From: Nitrospirota bacterium
Lineage (GTDB): Bacteria > Nitrospirota > Nitrospiria > SBBL01 > JAADHI01
NCBI GenBank assembly: GCA_029261195.1
Contig: JAJDBU010000065.1
Location: forward strand, 1 to 64,000
DNA: 64,000 bases
Direction of reading: 5' to 3'
Below are positions 18,374 to 28,339 of the stretch, piece by piece. Each line of letters starts with the position of its first letter. Within the stretch, counting starts at the first letter, position 1. The position numbers and the translations under genes were made by a program. A model generated the notes under the pieces. That model was not told the DNA's origin, made no database searches, and saw nothing but the letters and a program-made list of their open reading frames with translations.

Positions 18374-20110
18374 TCAGACTCGGTCAAGACTCAACAAGCG
18401 TCTCAAACCCGACTCAATATCTGCAGCAAGCCGAATTTCAATCACGCGTAAGCCTTTCTCTGACAAAGCCTTAAAATCCCCTAAAGCCTGTGCTCTTTTC
18501 AGTACACCAAAGCTATAGGCCAATCCGGGAATATTGATGTCCTCTTTGTCCCCGGATGTCAACTGGATGAAAAGCCCGTTTGCAGGTCCGCCTTTATGGA
18601 GTTGTCCGGTTGAATGGAGAAATCTTGGCCCGTATCCGAGTGTCGTTGCCAGATGAAAACGATTCCGTATTTTGAGTCGAAAAGCTTGAAGCAAGGATTC
18701 ATGTTGATCTGAGCATTCAAAATAAGCCATCAGAGCCACATAGTCGTTCGGTACAGACTGCTTTAAAAATTGCGTCAGCACTTCCGAGAGGCTCTGAGCT
18801 GTCGGAGAGGTCGAAGTTGATGCCGAAGTTGATACCGATGTTAAGACACCACAGAAAGAGATGTCATCCGTTCCCATAATGGTCGGCGGCTGCTCAAACT
18901 GTCCTGTCCGTTTATGTTCCTCCAGTACCTTCATTGTAATAGCCTTGCTGGAAGAAACATTGGGTTCATCAAAGGGATTGACCTTGGAAATCACAGCGGC
19001 AACGGCCGTCGCCATTTCCCAGCGGAAAAACTCTCCGGCCAGATCGAGTCTGTCTCTAAGGTGGAGGCGGACAAGGGGATGGCCCGCTTTTTGTAATTGA
19101 TCCATTTTTTTGTCGAGGAGCGTATTGTCATCGGCATCCACACGCAGATAAACAAAGAGTCGGTCATCTCCATAGACTTCTAGTTTTCCGATGTCTTCCC
19201 CGGCAATCGGCACCAGTCCTAAGCCTTCTTTTCCAGTGCTCTCCGCAACGAGCTGTTCTGCCCAGAGACCAAAACTGGATATTGATTCTGAGGTCACCAA
19301 AGTGACCTTGTCCCGACCGGCCAGGCCAAGCGTGCCGAGGATGGCGCCGAGTTTCATGGATCGATTTTTTTCAATAGAGACTGGTGCAGATGAATCCTTG
19401 ATCATCTCAATGGCACGGTTTAAAAAGTTCTGGACATCGATTCCGATGATGGCGGCGGGCAGCAGACCAAAATAGGTGAGGGCCGAGAAGCGTCCGCCGA
19501 CATCGGGCGGAGCGATAAAAACTTTTTGAAATTGATTTATCCGTGCCAGATCCGCCAATGGGCTGTCCGGGTCGGTGATGGCGATAAAGTGGTCTCCAAT
19601 GGGGTCTTCCGTGTTTTCTCTGATTAGATTGGCGAAGTATTGATAAAGGGACTTCATTTCAATTGTTGAGCCGGATTTGCTGGCTAAGAGAAACATCGTT
19701 TGTTTCAGGTCGAGACTTTTTGCCACCTTGAGGATGCTTGCGGGGTCTGTCGTATCCAGGACGGTGAGTTTCGGATACCCTTCTGCGACGCCAAAGGTTA
19801 AACGTAAGACTTCCGGACAGAGACTGCTGCCGCCCATTCCGAGCAAGACCACATCTTTAAAACCGGCTTCTTTGATTAAGGTCGCGAAGGTTTGAAGTCC
19901 TGTGACTTGCGTTAGCATGGCCTCCGGAATATTCAGCCATCCGAGGCGGTTTAAGATCTTCTTTTGAATTTCAGGATCGTTTTTCCAGAGTGAGGGATCT
20001 TTGTTCCAGATCCGTTCCGGAAGGCGCTGTTGCCTAAGTGTTTGAAGCGTATCTTGAACTGCGGACTTGTACTCTCCAAGGTCATCCAAAGTGCATTCTG
20101 TGGCTATCAA
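18374..20110 (-). CDS. pgi: Glucose-6-phosphate isomerase
   Basis: 578 aa; 'GMGGSSLCPEVLR', 'SKSGSTIEMKSLYQYF'; overlaps the 3' end of tal. Confidence 0.88.
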   Translation of the reverse strand: MIATECTLDDLGEYKSAVQDTLQTLRQQRLPERIWNKDPSLWKNDPEIQKKILNRLGWLNIPEAMLTQVTGLQTFATLIKEAGFKDVVLLGMGGSSLCPEVLRLTFGVAEGYPKLTVLDTTDPASILKVAKSLDLKQTMFLLASKSGSTIEMKSLYQYFANLIRENTEDPIGDHFIAITDPDSPLADLARINQFQKVFIAPPDVGGRFSALTYFGLLPAAIIGIDVQNFLNRAIEMIKDSSAPVSIEKNRSMKLGAILGTLGLAGRDKVTLVTSESISSFGLWAEQLVAESTGKEGLGLVPIAGEDIGKLEVYGDDRLFVYLRVDADDNTLLDKKMDQLQKAGHPLVRLHLRDRLDLAGEFFRWEMATAVAAVISKVNPFDEPNVSSSKAITMKVLEEHKRTGQFEQPPTIMGTDDISFCGVLTSVSTSASTSTSPTAQSLSEVLTQFLKQSVPNDYVALMAYFECSDQHESLLQAFRLKIRNRFHLATTLGYGPRFLHSTGQLHKGGPANGLFIQLTSGDKEDINIPGLAYSFGVLKRAQALGDFKALSEKGLRVIEIRLAADIESGLRRLLSLDRV

Positions 20111-21236
20111 CGAGTTTCTCCTGTTTTTCGGTCAGTGCTGTAATAAGGTTACGATAGGAGTCGGCAAAAGCCATGACTCCCGCATCCTGAAGCTGTGCTG
20201 TTATTTTTTGTAGATCAATTCCGCTCTCTGCAAGTGTTTGCAGGGTCCGTTTGGCCGCATCGACCTCTTCTTCAATGCTTGAGCGGATTTTTCCGTGATC
20301 CCGGAAGGCATCCATTGTCGCTGGCGGGACGGTGTTTACAGTATGCGGCCCGATCAATTCCTCAAGGTAGAGCACGTCGGAATAGGCGGGATTCTTGGTG
20401 CCGGTACTCGCCCACAAGGGACGTTGAAAGTGGGCACCCCGTTTTTTGAGTTCAAGAAAAGAATCGGCTTCAAAAAGTGTCTTGAATGACGCATAGATCA
20501 TCTTGGCATTGGCGACGGCAATCTTCCCTTCAAGCAATTTTAGCTTGCTGACTTTTGCTGGATCTTTTTCACTTTCCAGCGTCACTGCAATCGCTTTGTC
20601 GGCTTCTGTATCCACACGGCTGACAAAGACGCTGGCGACGGAACGGACCACTCCAAGCGGCTGACGATGATCATCAAGCTGTTTGAGGCCATTGATGTAG
20701 GCCTGGGCGACAGCTTGATAGGTCTCAAGGGAAAAGATGAGGGTCATATTGGTTGAAATCGCCATTGCGGTGAGTCGTTCGTGTGCCCGGATGCCCGCTG
20801 CCGTTGCCGGAACCTTGATCATGACATTTTCCCGTGCGACACGCTTGTAAAGATCGAGCACTGCTTCGACGGTTTCGTCTTCCTTGTTGGCAAGCAGGGG
20901 ACTGACTTCCAGAGAAATAAAACCGTCTTCACCTTCTGAGTCATCAAAAACCAGTTTGAAAATATCCGCTGCCATTTGAATATCCTGAATGGAAAGTCCC
21001 TCCAGTATCTCCGGGATAAGCTTGCCTTCGGCACGAAGACGCATCAGGGAATCATCATAATCACTGCTACCGATGATAGCCTTTTCAAAGATAGTCGGAT
21101 TGGAGGTGACGCCGCGAATGCCGTCTTCATCAATCAGTTTTTGAAGTCCGCCCGATGTAATCAGATCACGGCGGATGTTATCAAGCCAGATGGACTGGCC
21201 GTATGTGCGTAGTTCTTTAATAGGATTATTATTCAT
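20082..21236 (-). CDS. tal: Transaldolase
   Basis: 'GIRGVTSNPTIFEKAI', 'VMIKVPATAAGIRA', 'WASTGTKNPAYSD'. Confidence 0.93.
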   Translation of the reverse strand: MNNNPIKELRTYGQSIWLDNIRRDLITSGGLQKLIDEDGIRGVTSNPTIFEKAIIGSSDYDDSLMRLRAEGKLIPEILEGLSIQDIQMAADIFKLVFDDSEGEDGFISLEVSPLLANKEDETVEAVLDLYKRVARENVMIKVPATAAGIRAHERLTAMAISTNMTLIFSLETYQAVAQAYINGLKQLDDHRQPLGVVRSVASVFVSRVDTEADKAIAVTLESEKDPAKVSKLKLLEGKIAVANAKMIYASFKTLFEADSFLELKKRGAHFQRPLWASTGTKNPAYSDVLYLEELIGPHTVNTVPPATMDAFRDHGKIRSSIEEEVDAAKRTLQTLAESGIDLQKITAQLQDAGVMAFADSYRNLITALTEKQEKLVDSHRMHFG

Positions 21237-21265
21237 GATGTTTTTGCTCCTTCTACCTTCGCTAA

Positions 21266-23311
21266 CTAGATGACATCCAGCCCGGCACTTTCTTTTTTTA
21301 GCAGTGTTTTGGCCTGTGTAACAATATTCTCGACTGTGAAACCAAAAACCTTCATGAGTCGATCAGCCGGGGCAGAAGCCCCAAAACGGTCAATACTGAT
21401 AATCGCTCCCTTAGAACCGACATAACGTTCCCATCCAAATGAAGATCCGGCTTCAATCGCGAGGATCGGTGGTCCGTCTTTTGGCAAAAGAGTCTGACGA
21501 TAGATTGTTGCCTGATGTTCAAATAAATCCCAGCAGGGCATGCTGACAACACGAATGGCATGGCCTGCCGATTGAAGTTGTTTGCCCGCTTCCAAGGCGA
21601 GGTGTACCTCTGAACCGGTGCCGACCAGGATCAGGTCCGGATCTTTGTCCGGCGTTTCATTGAGAATGTAAGCGCCTTTCTCAACACTGTTTATCGCCGT
21701 TTCCTTATTTGTATTGAGTTGAGGTAGATTCTGTCGAGACAAAATCAGGGCCGTAGGACCACCGGAATGTTTTATGGCCAAATGCCAGGCGGCCGCCGTT
21801 TCCTTTGCATCGGCGGGGCGGATGACACGAAGGTTCGGAATTGACCGTAATGCAGCCAAGTGTTCAATGGGCTGGTGGGTCGGGCCATCTTCGCCCAGTC
21901 CGATGCTGTCGTGGGTAAAAACATAGATCACCTGCAGGTACATAAGGGCGGCCAGTCGGATGGCCGGTTTCATATAATCTAAAAAAACCATGAAGGTGCC
22001 ACCGAAAGGCATTACACCGCCGTGCAGCGCCATCCCGTTTAAGATGCCCCCCATCGCATGTTCCCGAATGCCGAAATGAATGTTCCGACCGCTAAAATTC
22101 TTTTTGCTGATTGAACCGAGCCCCTTAAGCTCTGTGTTGTTGGAAGGTGCGAGATCAGCAGAACCGCCAATTAAGGTCGGTAGTTTTTGCGCAATCGCAT
22201 TCAGGATCTGCCCGGAGCTCTTTCGGGTTGCTGCTTCACCTTCCGGCTGAAAGGACAGGATGGCTTCATCCCATCCCACCGGTAGTTTCCTGTCGATGAC
22301 TTCTTCCCATTGTCTTGCCAGTTCGGGATATTGTGCCGTATAGGTTTCCCACTGTTCCTGCCAGACCGCTTCTGAAGTCCGACCGCGTTCTACCGCTTTT
22401 AGCATGTGATTTTTGACGGCTTCAGGGATGTGGAAGAGCGGTTCCAGTGGCCAGCCGAGGCGTTCTTTGGTTAAGCGTATCTCGTCCTCGCCCAATGGTG
22501 CACCATGAGCTGCAGCCGTATCCTGGCGGTTGGGGCTGCCATAACCGATGTGGGTTTGAACGATGATCAGGGAAGGGCGGCCGCTTTCCGCATGAGCCGA
22601 TCGAATGGCCTCGGAAAGCCGTTCAAGATCGTCCGGGCCTGAAACATCTCCGACATTTAAGACATGCCAGCCGTAGGCGGTGAATCGCGCCCCGACATCT
22701 TCCGAAAACGAAAGATTGGTGTCGCCCTCAATCGTAATCTTGTTGTCATCGTAAAAGCAGCAGAGCTTGCCGAGGCCTAAATGTCCGGACAGTGAAGCTG
22801 CTTCTGATGAGATACCCTCCATTAAATCACCGTCCCCGGCAATCACATAGGTCTTATGGTTGACGATGTCATGGTCGGGCCGGTTGAATTGCTGGGCCAG
22901 AAAGCGTTCGGTCAAGGCCATGCCGACGGCGTTAGCGAAACCCTGGCCGAGTGGACCGGTCGTTGTTTCGACTCCGGGCGTATGGCCATATTCGGGATGT
23001 CCCGGCGTCTTGCTTCCCCATTGGCGGAATTTTTTCAGATCCTCAAGGCTTAGGTCATAGCCTGTCAGGTGTAATAAGGAGTAGAGCAACATAGAGGCAT
23101 GACCGGCGGATAAAATAAAACGATCACGATCCGGCCAATTCGGGTTGCGTGGATTGTGTTTTAAAAACTGATTCCAGAGCAGATAGGCGAGCGGGGCCAA
23201 TCCCATCGGTGTGCCCGGATGGCCCGAATTAGCGGCTTGGACTCCGTCGACAGCAAGCATACGGATCGTATTGATTGGGAGGGCATCAGGGCTTTTTTGA
23301 TCAATGATCAT
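21266..23311 (-). CDS. tkt: Transketolase
   Basis: '[17 protein letters not shown]', '[13 protein letters not shown]', '[14 protein letters not shown]'. Confidence 0.95.
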   Translation of the reverse strand: MIIDQKSPDALPINTIRMLAVDGVQAANSGHPGTPMGLAPLAYLLWNQFLKHNPRNPNWPDRDRFILSAGHASMLLYSLLHLTGYDLSLEDLKKFRQWGSKTPGHPEYGHTPGVETTTGPLGQGFANAVGMALTERFLAQQFNRPDHDIVNHKTYVIAGDGDLMEGISSEAASLSGHLGLGKLCCFYDDNKITIEGDTNLSFSEDVGARFTAYGWHVLNVGDVSGPDDLERLSEAIRSAHAESGRPSLIIVQTHIGYGSPNRQDTAAAHGAPLGEDEIRLTKERLGWPLEPLFHIPEAVKNHMLKAVERGRTSEAVWQEQWETYTAQYPELARQWEEVIDRKLPVGWDEAILSFQPEGEAATRKSSGQILNAIAQKLPTLIGGSADLAPSNNTELKGLGSISKKNFSGRNIHFGIREHAMGGILNGMALHGGVMPFGGTFMVFLDYMKPAIRLAALMYLQVIYVFTHDSIGLGEDGPTHQPIEHLAALRSIPNLRVIRPADAKETAAAWHLAIKHSGGPTALILSRQNLPQLNTNKETAINSVEKGAYILNETPDKDPDLILVGTGSEVHLALEAGKQLQSAGHAIRVVSMPCWDLFEHQATIYRQTLLPKDGPPILAIEAGSSFGWERYVGSKGAIISIDRFGASAPADRLMKVFGFTVENIVTQAKTLLKKESAGLDVI

Positions 23312-23399
23312 TCATTCTTCTCCATAAACCTCTTAGACAGGCAACTTAATTATTATAGGATAAATTATTGTCTCCTGCTTTGTCTTATTTCTGGTTGAT

Positions 23400-24038
23400 T
23401 TATTTCCGTAAGACGGCCCGGGTGGGTGCACCGTCGGCCCCCTTGAGCTTGAGCGGAAGGGCGATGAGTTCGTAGTCACCTGCCGGAACATCGCTTAAGT
23501 TGAGACCTTCAAGAATCACGACATTGTTTTTTAAAAGAGTATGATGGGTGGGATGGCCCGGGTTGTCAAATTTTTCGATTGAAAGATAGTCAATTCCAAT
23601 CAGTTTGATCCCTTGAGCAACAAGATAGGATGCGCCATCTGCAGCAAGAGCGATGAAGTCTTCATGAAAGGTTTGATCCTTTTGCATCCACCAGCGCGAA
23701 TTCCGTGTTTTAAAAAGAAGGCGTGTGATACCTCCAAGCTCTAGTTGTTCCAGGCGAGGGCGATCAATCTCCTGGCCCTCGCTCAGCGCGGTCATTTCAA
23801 GAACACGACAAGGACCGATTAATATGTCGAGCGGTATTTGATCAATGCCGACACCCTCTGCTTCAAAATGACAAGGGGCATCGATGTGGGTGCCGGTGTG
23901 AACGCCTAGGGCTAGTTTACTTACATTAGCGATATCACCCTTGGCAAGGTCGCTTGAGCGTGTCATCGAAAGCGAAGAGTCTCCCGGCCAGGTAGGAAGG
24001 TCTTCAGATAAAGGGAGGGTGATGTCGTAAATATTCAT
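23400..24038 (-). CDS. Cyclase / kynurenine-formamidase-like protein
   Basis: Start 'MNIYDITLPLSEDLPTWPGD'; metal motif 'HTGTHIDAPCHF'. Confidence 0.9.
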   Translation of the reverse strand: MNIYDITLPLSEDLPTWPGDSSLSMTRSSDLAKGDIANVSKLALGVHTGTHIDAPCHFEAEGVGIDQIPLDILIGPCRVLEMTALSEGQEIDRPRLEQLELGGITRLLFKTRNSRWWMQKDQTFHEDFIALAADGASYLVAQGIKLIGIDYLSIEKFDNPGHPTHHTLLKNNVVILEGLNLSDVPAGDYELIALPLKLKGADGAPTRAVLRK

Positions 24039-24652
24039 GCTGATTTTGGAGGGTTTAGGGAAGCAAGGATTGCTGTTGCCCACAGCTCTGATTTTTTATA
24101 TTTTTTTATGTTTTTTCCATTGGAAATCCGGAACATGAGTTTTGCATCACAGTTTTCCTCAGAATTATCATACAAATACGCTCGGTCAAGCTGTGGGAGT
24201 ATCTGTTTGCAATTTTCCAGGGATTTATAATATCGGCTGATAATTTTAGGGATTGGAACAGCATGCCCCCCTTCTGTAACCCTCTGGGTTACTCGTTCTC
24301 CATTAATCCTCGGGTGGGTTGTGCAAATAAAAAAAAACCGGACAAAAAAACCGACCCCAATGGCTCGTTGAAGAAACTGGATTTTCTCTTGGCTTGAAAA
24401 TACAGTTTCAAACACCATGCTCCGCTTTTTAGCAAGACAATCTTCTCGCTTTTTCTGCGCATAATTCGCAGCCTTTATTACGGCATCCATTGAATTCCAA
24501 CCACCGAATTTTTCTTGCGCAATAATATCCGGATTGATGTAGACACATCCTTCCATCCATTGATGGCGGAGAAGTTTTTCCGTGATTGTCGTTTTTCCAG
24601 AACCATTTGGTCCCGCGACAACAATTAAAACCGGTTTTTCTTGTGTTTTCAT
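24035..24652 (-). CDS. Zeta-toxin-like P-loop kinase
   Basis: Walker A 'GPNGSGKTTITEKLL', 'VYINPDIIAQEKF', 'SMVFETVFSSQEKIQFL'; stop overlaps the cyclase ATG. Confidence 0.8.
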   Translation of the reverse strand: MKTQEKPVLIVVAGPNGSGKTTITEKLLRHQWMEGCVYINPDIIAQEKFGGWNSMDAVIKAANYAQKKREDCLAKKRSMVFETVFSSQEKIQFLQRAIGVGFFVRFFFICTTHPRINGERVTQRVTEGGHAVPIPKIISRYYKSLENCKQILPQLDRAYLYDNSEENCDAKLMFRISNGKNIKKYKKSELWATAILASLNPPKSA

Positions 24653-24656
24653 CTAG

Positions 24657-24816
24657 GAGCCTGTCTGAGAAATAGGATCGTCACGAGGTGAATGGAAAAT
24701 AGAAACAAGTTTTTAGATCATTCGAGGCGAATAGCATCGCTATTTAACGAAAATTACCTGAAAAATGGGTCTATTTGCCATCACCGCAGTAGATTCTTTA
24801 TTTATCAGACAGGCTT
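24657..24816. mobile_element. 160-bp MITE-like non-coding element with ~17-bp terminal inverted repeats and flanking CTAG direct repeats
   Basis: Left end agcctgtctgagaaata (24658-24674), right end tatttatcagacaggct (24799-24815), one mismatch in the inverted repeat; CTAG at 24653-24656 and 24817-24820; no ORF inside. Confidence 0.8.
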
Positions 24817-24833
24817 CTAGTGTGGTACTTGAT

Positions 24834-24989
24834 TCAGTGTTCGGAAAGCACTGCTCCAATTTTTTCGAGATGGCTCTTCATTGCGAGTTCTTTCCGTTTA
24901 CGTGCTGCATCGCCGGCTTGTTCTATTAGTTTTTGAAGTTGCTGCTCGGCAGCATCTTCATTTTGTTGATTAAGGACTTTTTCCTGCAT
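24834..24989 (-). CDS. 51-aa candidate antitoxin partner of the zeta-like kinase
   Basis: MQEKVLNQQNEDAAEQQLQKLIEQAGDAARKRKELAMKSHLEKIGAVLSEH*, purine-rich ribosome-binding-site-like ggaggg upstream; below the ORF-track size cut-off. Confidence 0.6.
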   Translation of the reverse strand: MQEKVLNQQNEDAAEQQLQKLIEQAGDAARKRKELAMKSHLEKIGAVLSEH

Positions 24990-25050
24990 GTGCCCTCCGA
25001 TCTTCTCACAAGTGTTTGCATCTCAAGTATATCGGGCAAAGCACATCCAA

Positions 25051-26505
25051 TCAATGCTTCGGTCGGGTTCTCTCAAGCCACCATTGTACCATCTTCGGGA
25101 TCTTCCCTTTGAAAAATTTTTCTCCGAAGTAACGGTCGCTCACTCGCTTGTTGGCCTGCGCCAGGGTCGGGTAGGCGTGGATGAGACCTGATATCGCTCC
25201 GACCGACAGACCTTTTTTGATTGCCAGGGCATATTCGTGGATCAGCTCCCCTGCATGTGCGCCTAAAATATCACAGCCGATGATTTTGCCGTTACCCCGG
25301 GTGATGAGCTTGATCCTTCCCTTGCTTGCTCCTTCAATAATGTGCCGGTCATTTTCTTTGAGTTCGTAACGGAAAACAGAAATTTTGTCATCTCCAAATG
25401 TTTTTCGGGCCTTAGCTTCCGACATGCCGGCGTGAGCCAGCTCCGGTTCCGTGTAGGTACACCAGGGAAGGACACTGTAGTCGACCTTTCTATTCAGTAA
25501 GGGAATGAGGGCGTTACTGATGACGATGCCTGCCTGATACTCCGCCGAATGGGTAAAGAGATAGGGCCCTGCAACATCACCGCAGGCATAGATTCTGGGA
25601 TTGCTTGTTTTCAGGGTGGCATCGACCTGTATGCCACTTTTGCCGGTCAATACACCGGCAACTTCCAGTTCCATTCCAGAGGTTCGTGGTCGTTTTCCTG
25701 TTGCAAGTAAGAGTGCATCACCATCGACAGTGAAAGTCTCATCTCCTTTTTTACAAGTGAGTCGAATTTTCTCGTCTACTTTTTCGGTCATTATTTTTTC
25801 AGCCTTCAAGGCCCGTGTACTGACATGAATGTCAAGACCTTCTTCATCAAGAAAGGAATGAAGCATACAGGCCAACTCTTTATCATCGTTATGCATGACA
25901 CAGTCCAGGGTTTCAATCAGCGTGACTTTGCTGCCAAGACTGTTCATGGCTTGACCTAATTCGCAGCCGATCGGGCCGGCACCGATGATGATCAGATGCT
26001 CAGGTTGCTTGCGGAGGTCGAAAAAGTTTTCATGGGTCAAAAAGGGAACACCCCGGATGCCTTCAATCGGCGGGACGAGCGCATCCCCCCCGGTGGCGAT
26101 ACAGAAGCGTCCGGCCACTAAGGTACGACCATTCACCTCCAGCCTGTCATGACCGCTAAACTTTGCTGTTCCTTCAATGACATCGATTCCCATCTTCCGA
26201 AAACGGTCCGGATCGTCATGCGGCTGAATTGACATGATCGTTTCATGCACCTGATCCATCACGCCTGAAAAATCAACCTTGACCTTTCCGAAGGTAAAAC
26301 CTTTGCCTTGAGCGCGATTGAGACGCCGTAAGGTTTTCCCTGCTTCAATCAGGGCTTTGCTCGGGACACAGCCCGTCCACAAACATTCGCCTCCGAGGCG
26401 TTCTCTTTCAATCAAGGCGACCTTGGCTCCAAGTTGAGCTGCCCCGCTGGCCGTCACCAATCCGCCCGCACCGCCACCGATGACAACTAAGTCAAAGCTT
26501 TCCAT
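25051..26505 (-). CDS. FAD-dependent pyridine nucleotide-disulfide oxidoreductase (mercuric reductase/dihydrolipoamide dehydrogenase-like)
   Basis: 'VVIGGGAGGLVTASGAAQLGAKVALIE', redox-active 'GGECLWTGCVPSKAL', 'YACGDVAGP'. Confidence 0.9.
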   Translation of the reverse strand: MESFDLVVIGGGAGGLVTASGAAQLGAKVALIERERLGGECLWTGCVPSKALIEAGKTLRRLNRAQGKGFTFGKVKVDFSGVMDQVHETIMSIQPHDDPDRFRKMGIDVIEGTAKFSGHDRLEVNGRTLVAGRFCIATGGDALVPPIEGIRGVPFLTHENFFDLRKQPEHLIIIGAGPIGCELGQAMNSLGSKVTLIETLDCVMHNDDKELACMLHSFLDEEGLDIHVSTRALKAEKIMTEKVDEKIRLTCKKGDETFTVDGDALLLATGKRPRTSGMELEVAGVLTGKSGIQVDATLKTSNPRIYACGDVAGPYLFTHSAEYQAGIVISNALIPLLNRKVDYSVLPWCTYTEPELAHAGMSEAKARKTFGDDKISVFRYELKENDRHIIEGASKGRIKLITRGNGKIIGCDILGAHAGELIHEYALAIKKGLSVGAISGLIHAYPTLAQANKRVSDRYFGEKFFKGKIPKMVQWWLERTRPKH

Positions 26506-26542
26506 GTATTCTCCTTATTGTTTACTGGGATAAATCTTTACG

Positions 26543-27307
26543 TTAAATTTTTGAAGGGATGTTTTTGTGGCCAACTTTCGCTTTTTGCACTGCCGAACCC
26601 TTCCATTTGTTATATAGCACCGGGACCATGGACAGGAGCCCGAGCAAAACAAATGCGCCCATCACTCCGGGTGAAGCGATGTCTTTCAGGGAGTTGATTG
26701 TGCCGAGTTGTTTCCCCGCATTACTGTAGACAAGGCTTCCCGGCAATATACCGATTGCCGTTGCACTTATGTAAGTTGAGGGTTTAATCCTCGTCAGCCC
26801 TGAGGCCAGGTTGACCAAAAAGAAGGGAAAAAGGGGAATGAGCCGTAGTGTTAGAAGATAGTTGAAGGCATTGTTTGCAAAGCCTTCCTGCATTGAACTC
26901 AATTTTGTCCCGAACTTACGTTCGACCGTTTCTTTAAAAAGGTAGCGGGAAGCCAGAAAGGCGAGCGCCGCCCCGGAAGTCGCCCCGATGTTGACAAAAA
27001 ATCCTCCAGTGAAGGTGCCGAAAAGAAATCCTCCTGCGAGGGTCAAAATCGTTGCGCCCGGCAATGATAAGGCCGTTTGAACACAATAGATCAAAACAAA
27101 CAGGGCTGCCGTTAATACATAGTTTGTCTCGGTAAAGCGCCTAAGTGCGTCTTTATTGTCTTTAAGGGCATCCAGAGTGAAATAGCGCCCGAGATCAAAA
27201 ATAAAAAAGAGGGTAATGCTCACAATAACAGTGCCGAACAGAACCCATTTTCCGATGCCAGATTGTTGTTTTCCGGTATTTTTTTCTTCAGATTTTTCAG
27301 TGTGCAT
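26543..27307 (-). CDS. TVP38/TMEM64 (SNARE-associated) family membrane protein
   Basis: 254 aa; 'LPGATILTLAGGFLFGTFTGGFFVNIGATSGAALAFLASRYL', 'LRLIPLFPFFLVNLASGLTRI'. Confidence 0.88.
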   Translation of the reverse strand: MHTEKSEEKNTGKQQSGIGKWVLFGTVIVSITLFFIFDLGRYFTLDALKDNKDALRRFTETNYVLTAALFVLIYCVQTALSLPGATILTLAGGFLFGTFTGGFFVNIGATSGAALAFLASRYLFKETVERKFGTKLSSMQEGFANNAFNYLLTLRLIPLFPFFLVNLASGLTRIKPSTYISATAIGILPGSLVYSNAGKQLGTINSLKDIASPGVMGAFVLLGLLSMVPVLYNKWKGSAVQKAKVGHKNIPSKI

Positions 27308-27645
27308 TTGTGCTCCTTAATGTTTGAGTCTCCCTCATTTGTAGCAAGTTGTCAAGAGATGTCATGCCGCTTGAGATGCCAGCTAATCTTGGAGAATCGG
27401 GTTAATTTTTCGTGCGAACGAGTGTGATAATAAGCCGATATCTGACAGATAGATGTAGGCTTTAATACTTTGATCTAGTCCATTATAAAACCGTCATAAG
27501 GTGAAGAAGCATGCCCTTTAAGACATTGTATGAATTTGCTCTGGAAATAAGCGATAATGCAACCTGAGGGTGCTTAATAAAGCTCTGATTAACTCATGCA
27601 AAAGATTTGTTCTTGCAACAAAGCCGTCTTAGATCTGCGCTCAGA

Positions 27646-27681
27646 TTTTTTAGAGGCACTATGTTTTTTAGAGGCACTATG
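27646..27681. repeat. 18-bp perfect tandem duplication (ttttttagaggcactatg x2)
   Basis: 27646-27663 and 27664-27681, upstream of engB. Confidence 0.95.
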
Positions 27682-27728
27682 ATTGAGTCGGTTTGAACTA
27701 AACTGCCAGAGAGGGAAATACTCAAGAC

Positions 27729-28334
27729 ATGAAAATTAAGTCGGTTGAATATATAAAAGCCTCAACACGCTGGGATGACGGGCCGACGGATGGCTTGCCC
27801 GAGATCGCGATGATCGGTCGATCCAATGTAGGAAAATCTTCCCTCATTAATTTTTTGTTGAATCGGAAAAAGGCCGCCTATGTTTCCAAGACACCTGGAA
27901 AAACACAGTTGATTCAGTTTTTTTTAATCAATCAGTCCTTCTATTTAGTTGATCTTCCCGGTTACGGTTACGCCCGCACCCCGAAGACAACAAGAAAATC
28001 CTGGGGACCGATGATTGAAAACTACCTGCTCAAACGCACAACACTTGCCGGGGTATCTCTCTTGATCGACATTCGACACCCCGACACCCCTCTTGACGCC
28101 CAAATGGCACATTGGCTTAGGCAGCACCAACTTCACACCCTTTTTATTGCAACCAAGGGAGACAAGCTCAAACAGGGGAAAAGACGTTTACAGGCCGACG
28201 CAATTAAGCAAATTTTCGACACATCGGATTTGATTCAAACCTCAAGCGCGAAGAAACAGGGCCGGGATGCAGTTTGGAAAGGAATTGAGTCCGTCGTTTT
28301 CCCAAAGAATGCTTTCCATAGCGTGAACGGATAA
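27729..28334 (+). CDS. engB: Ribosome-biogenesis GTPase EngB/YsxC
   Basis: 'GRSNVGKSSLINFLLNRK', 'KTPGKTQLIQFFLIN', 'YLVDLPGYGYA'. Confidence 0.94.
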   Translation: MKIKSVEYIKASTRWDDGPTDGLPEIAMIGRSNVGKSSLINFLLNRKKAAYVSKTPGKTQLIQFFLINQSFYLVDLPGYGYARTPKTTRKSWGPMIENYLLKRTTLAGVSLLIDIRHPDTPLDAQMAHWLRQHQLHTLFIATKGDKLKQGKRRLQADAIKQIFDTSDLIQTSSAKKQGRDAVWKGIESVVFPKNAFHSVNG

Positions 28335-28339
28335 GAGCG

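Noticed and set aside
27510-27566. 18-codon peptide MPFKTLYEFALEISDNAT in the engB leader as a leader peptide
   Set aside because: Too short to support without conservation data; no attenuator-like stem-loops seen
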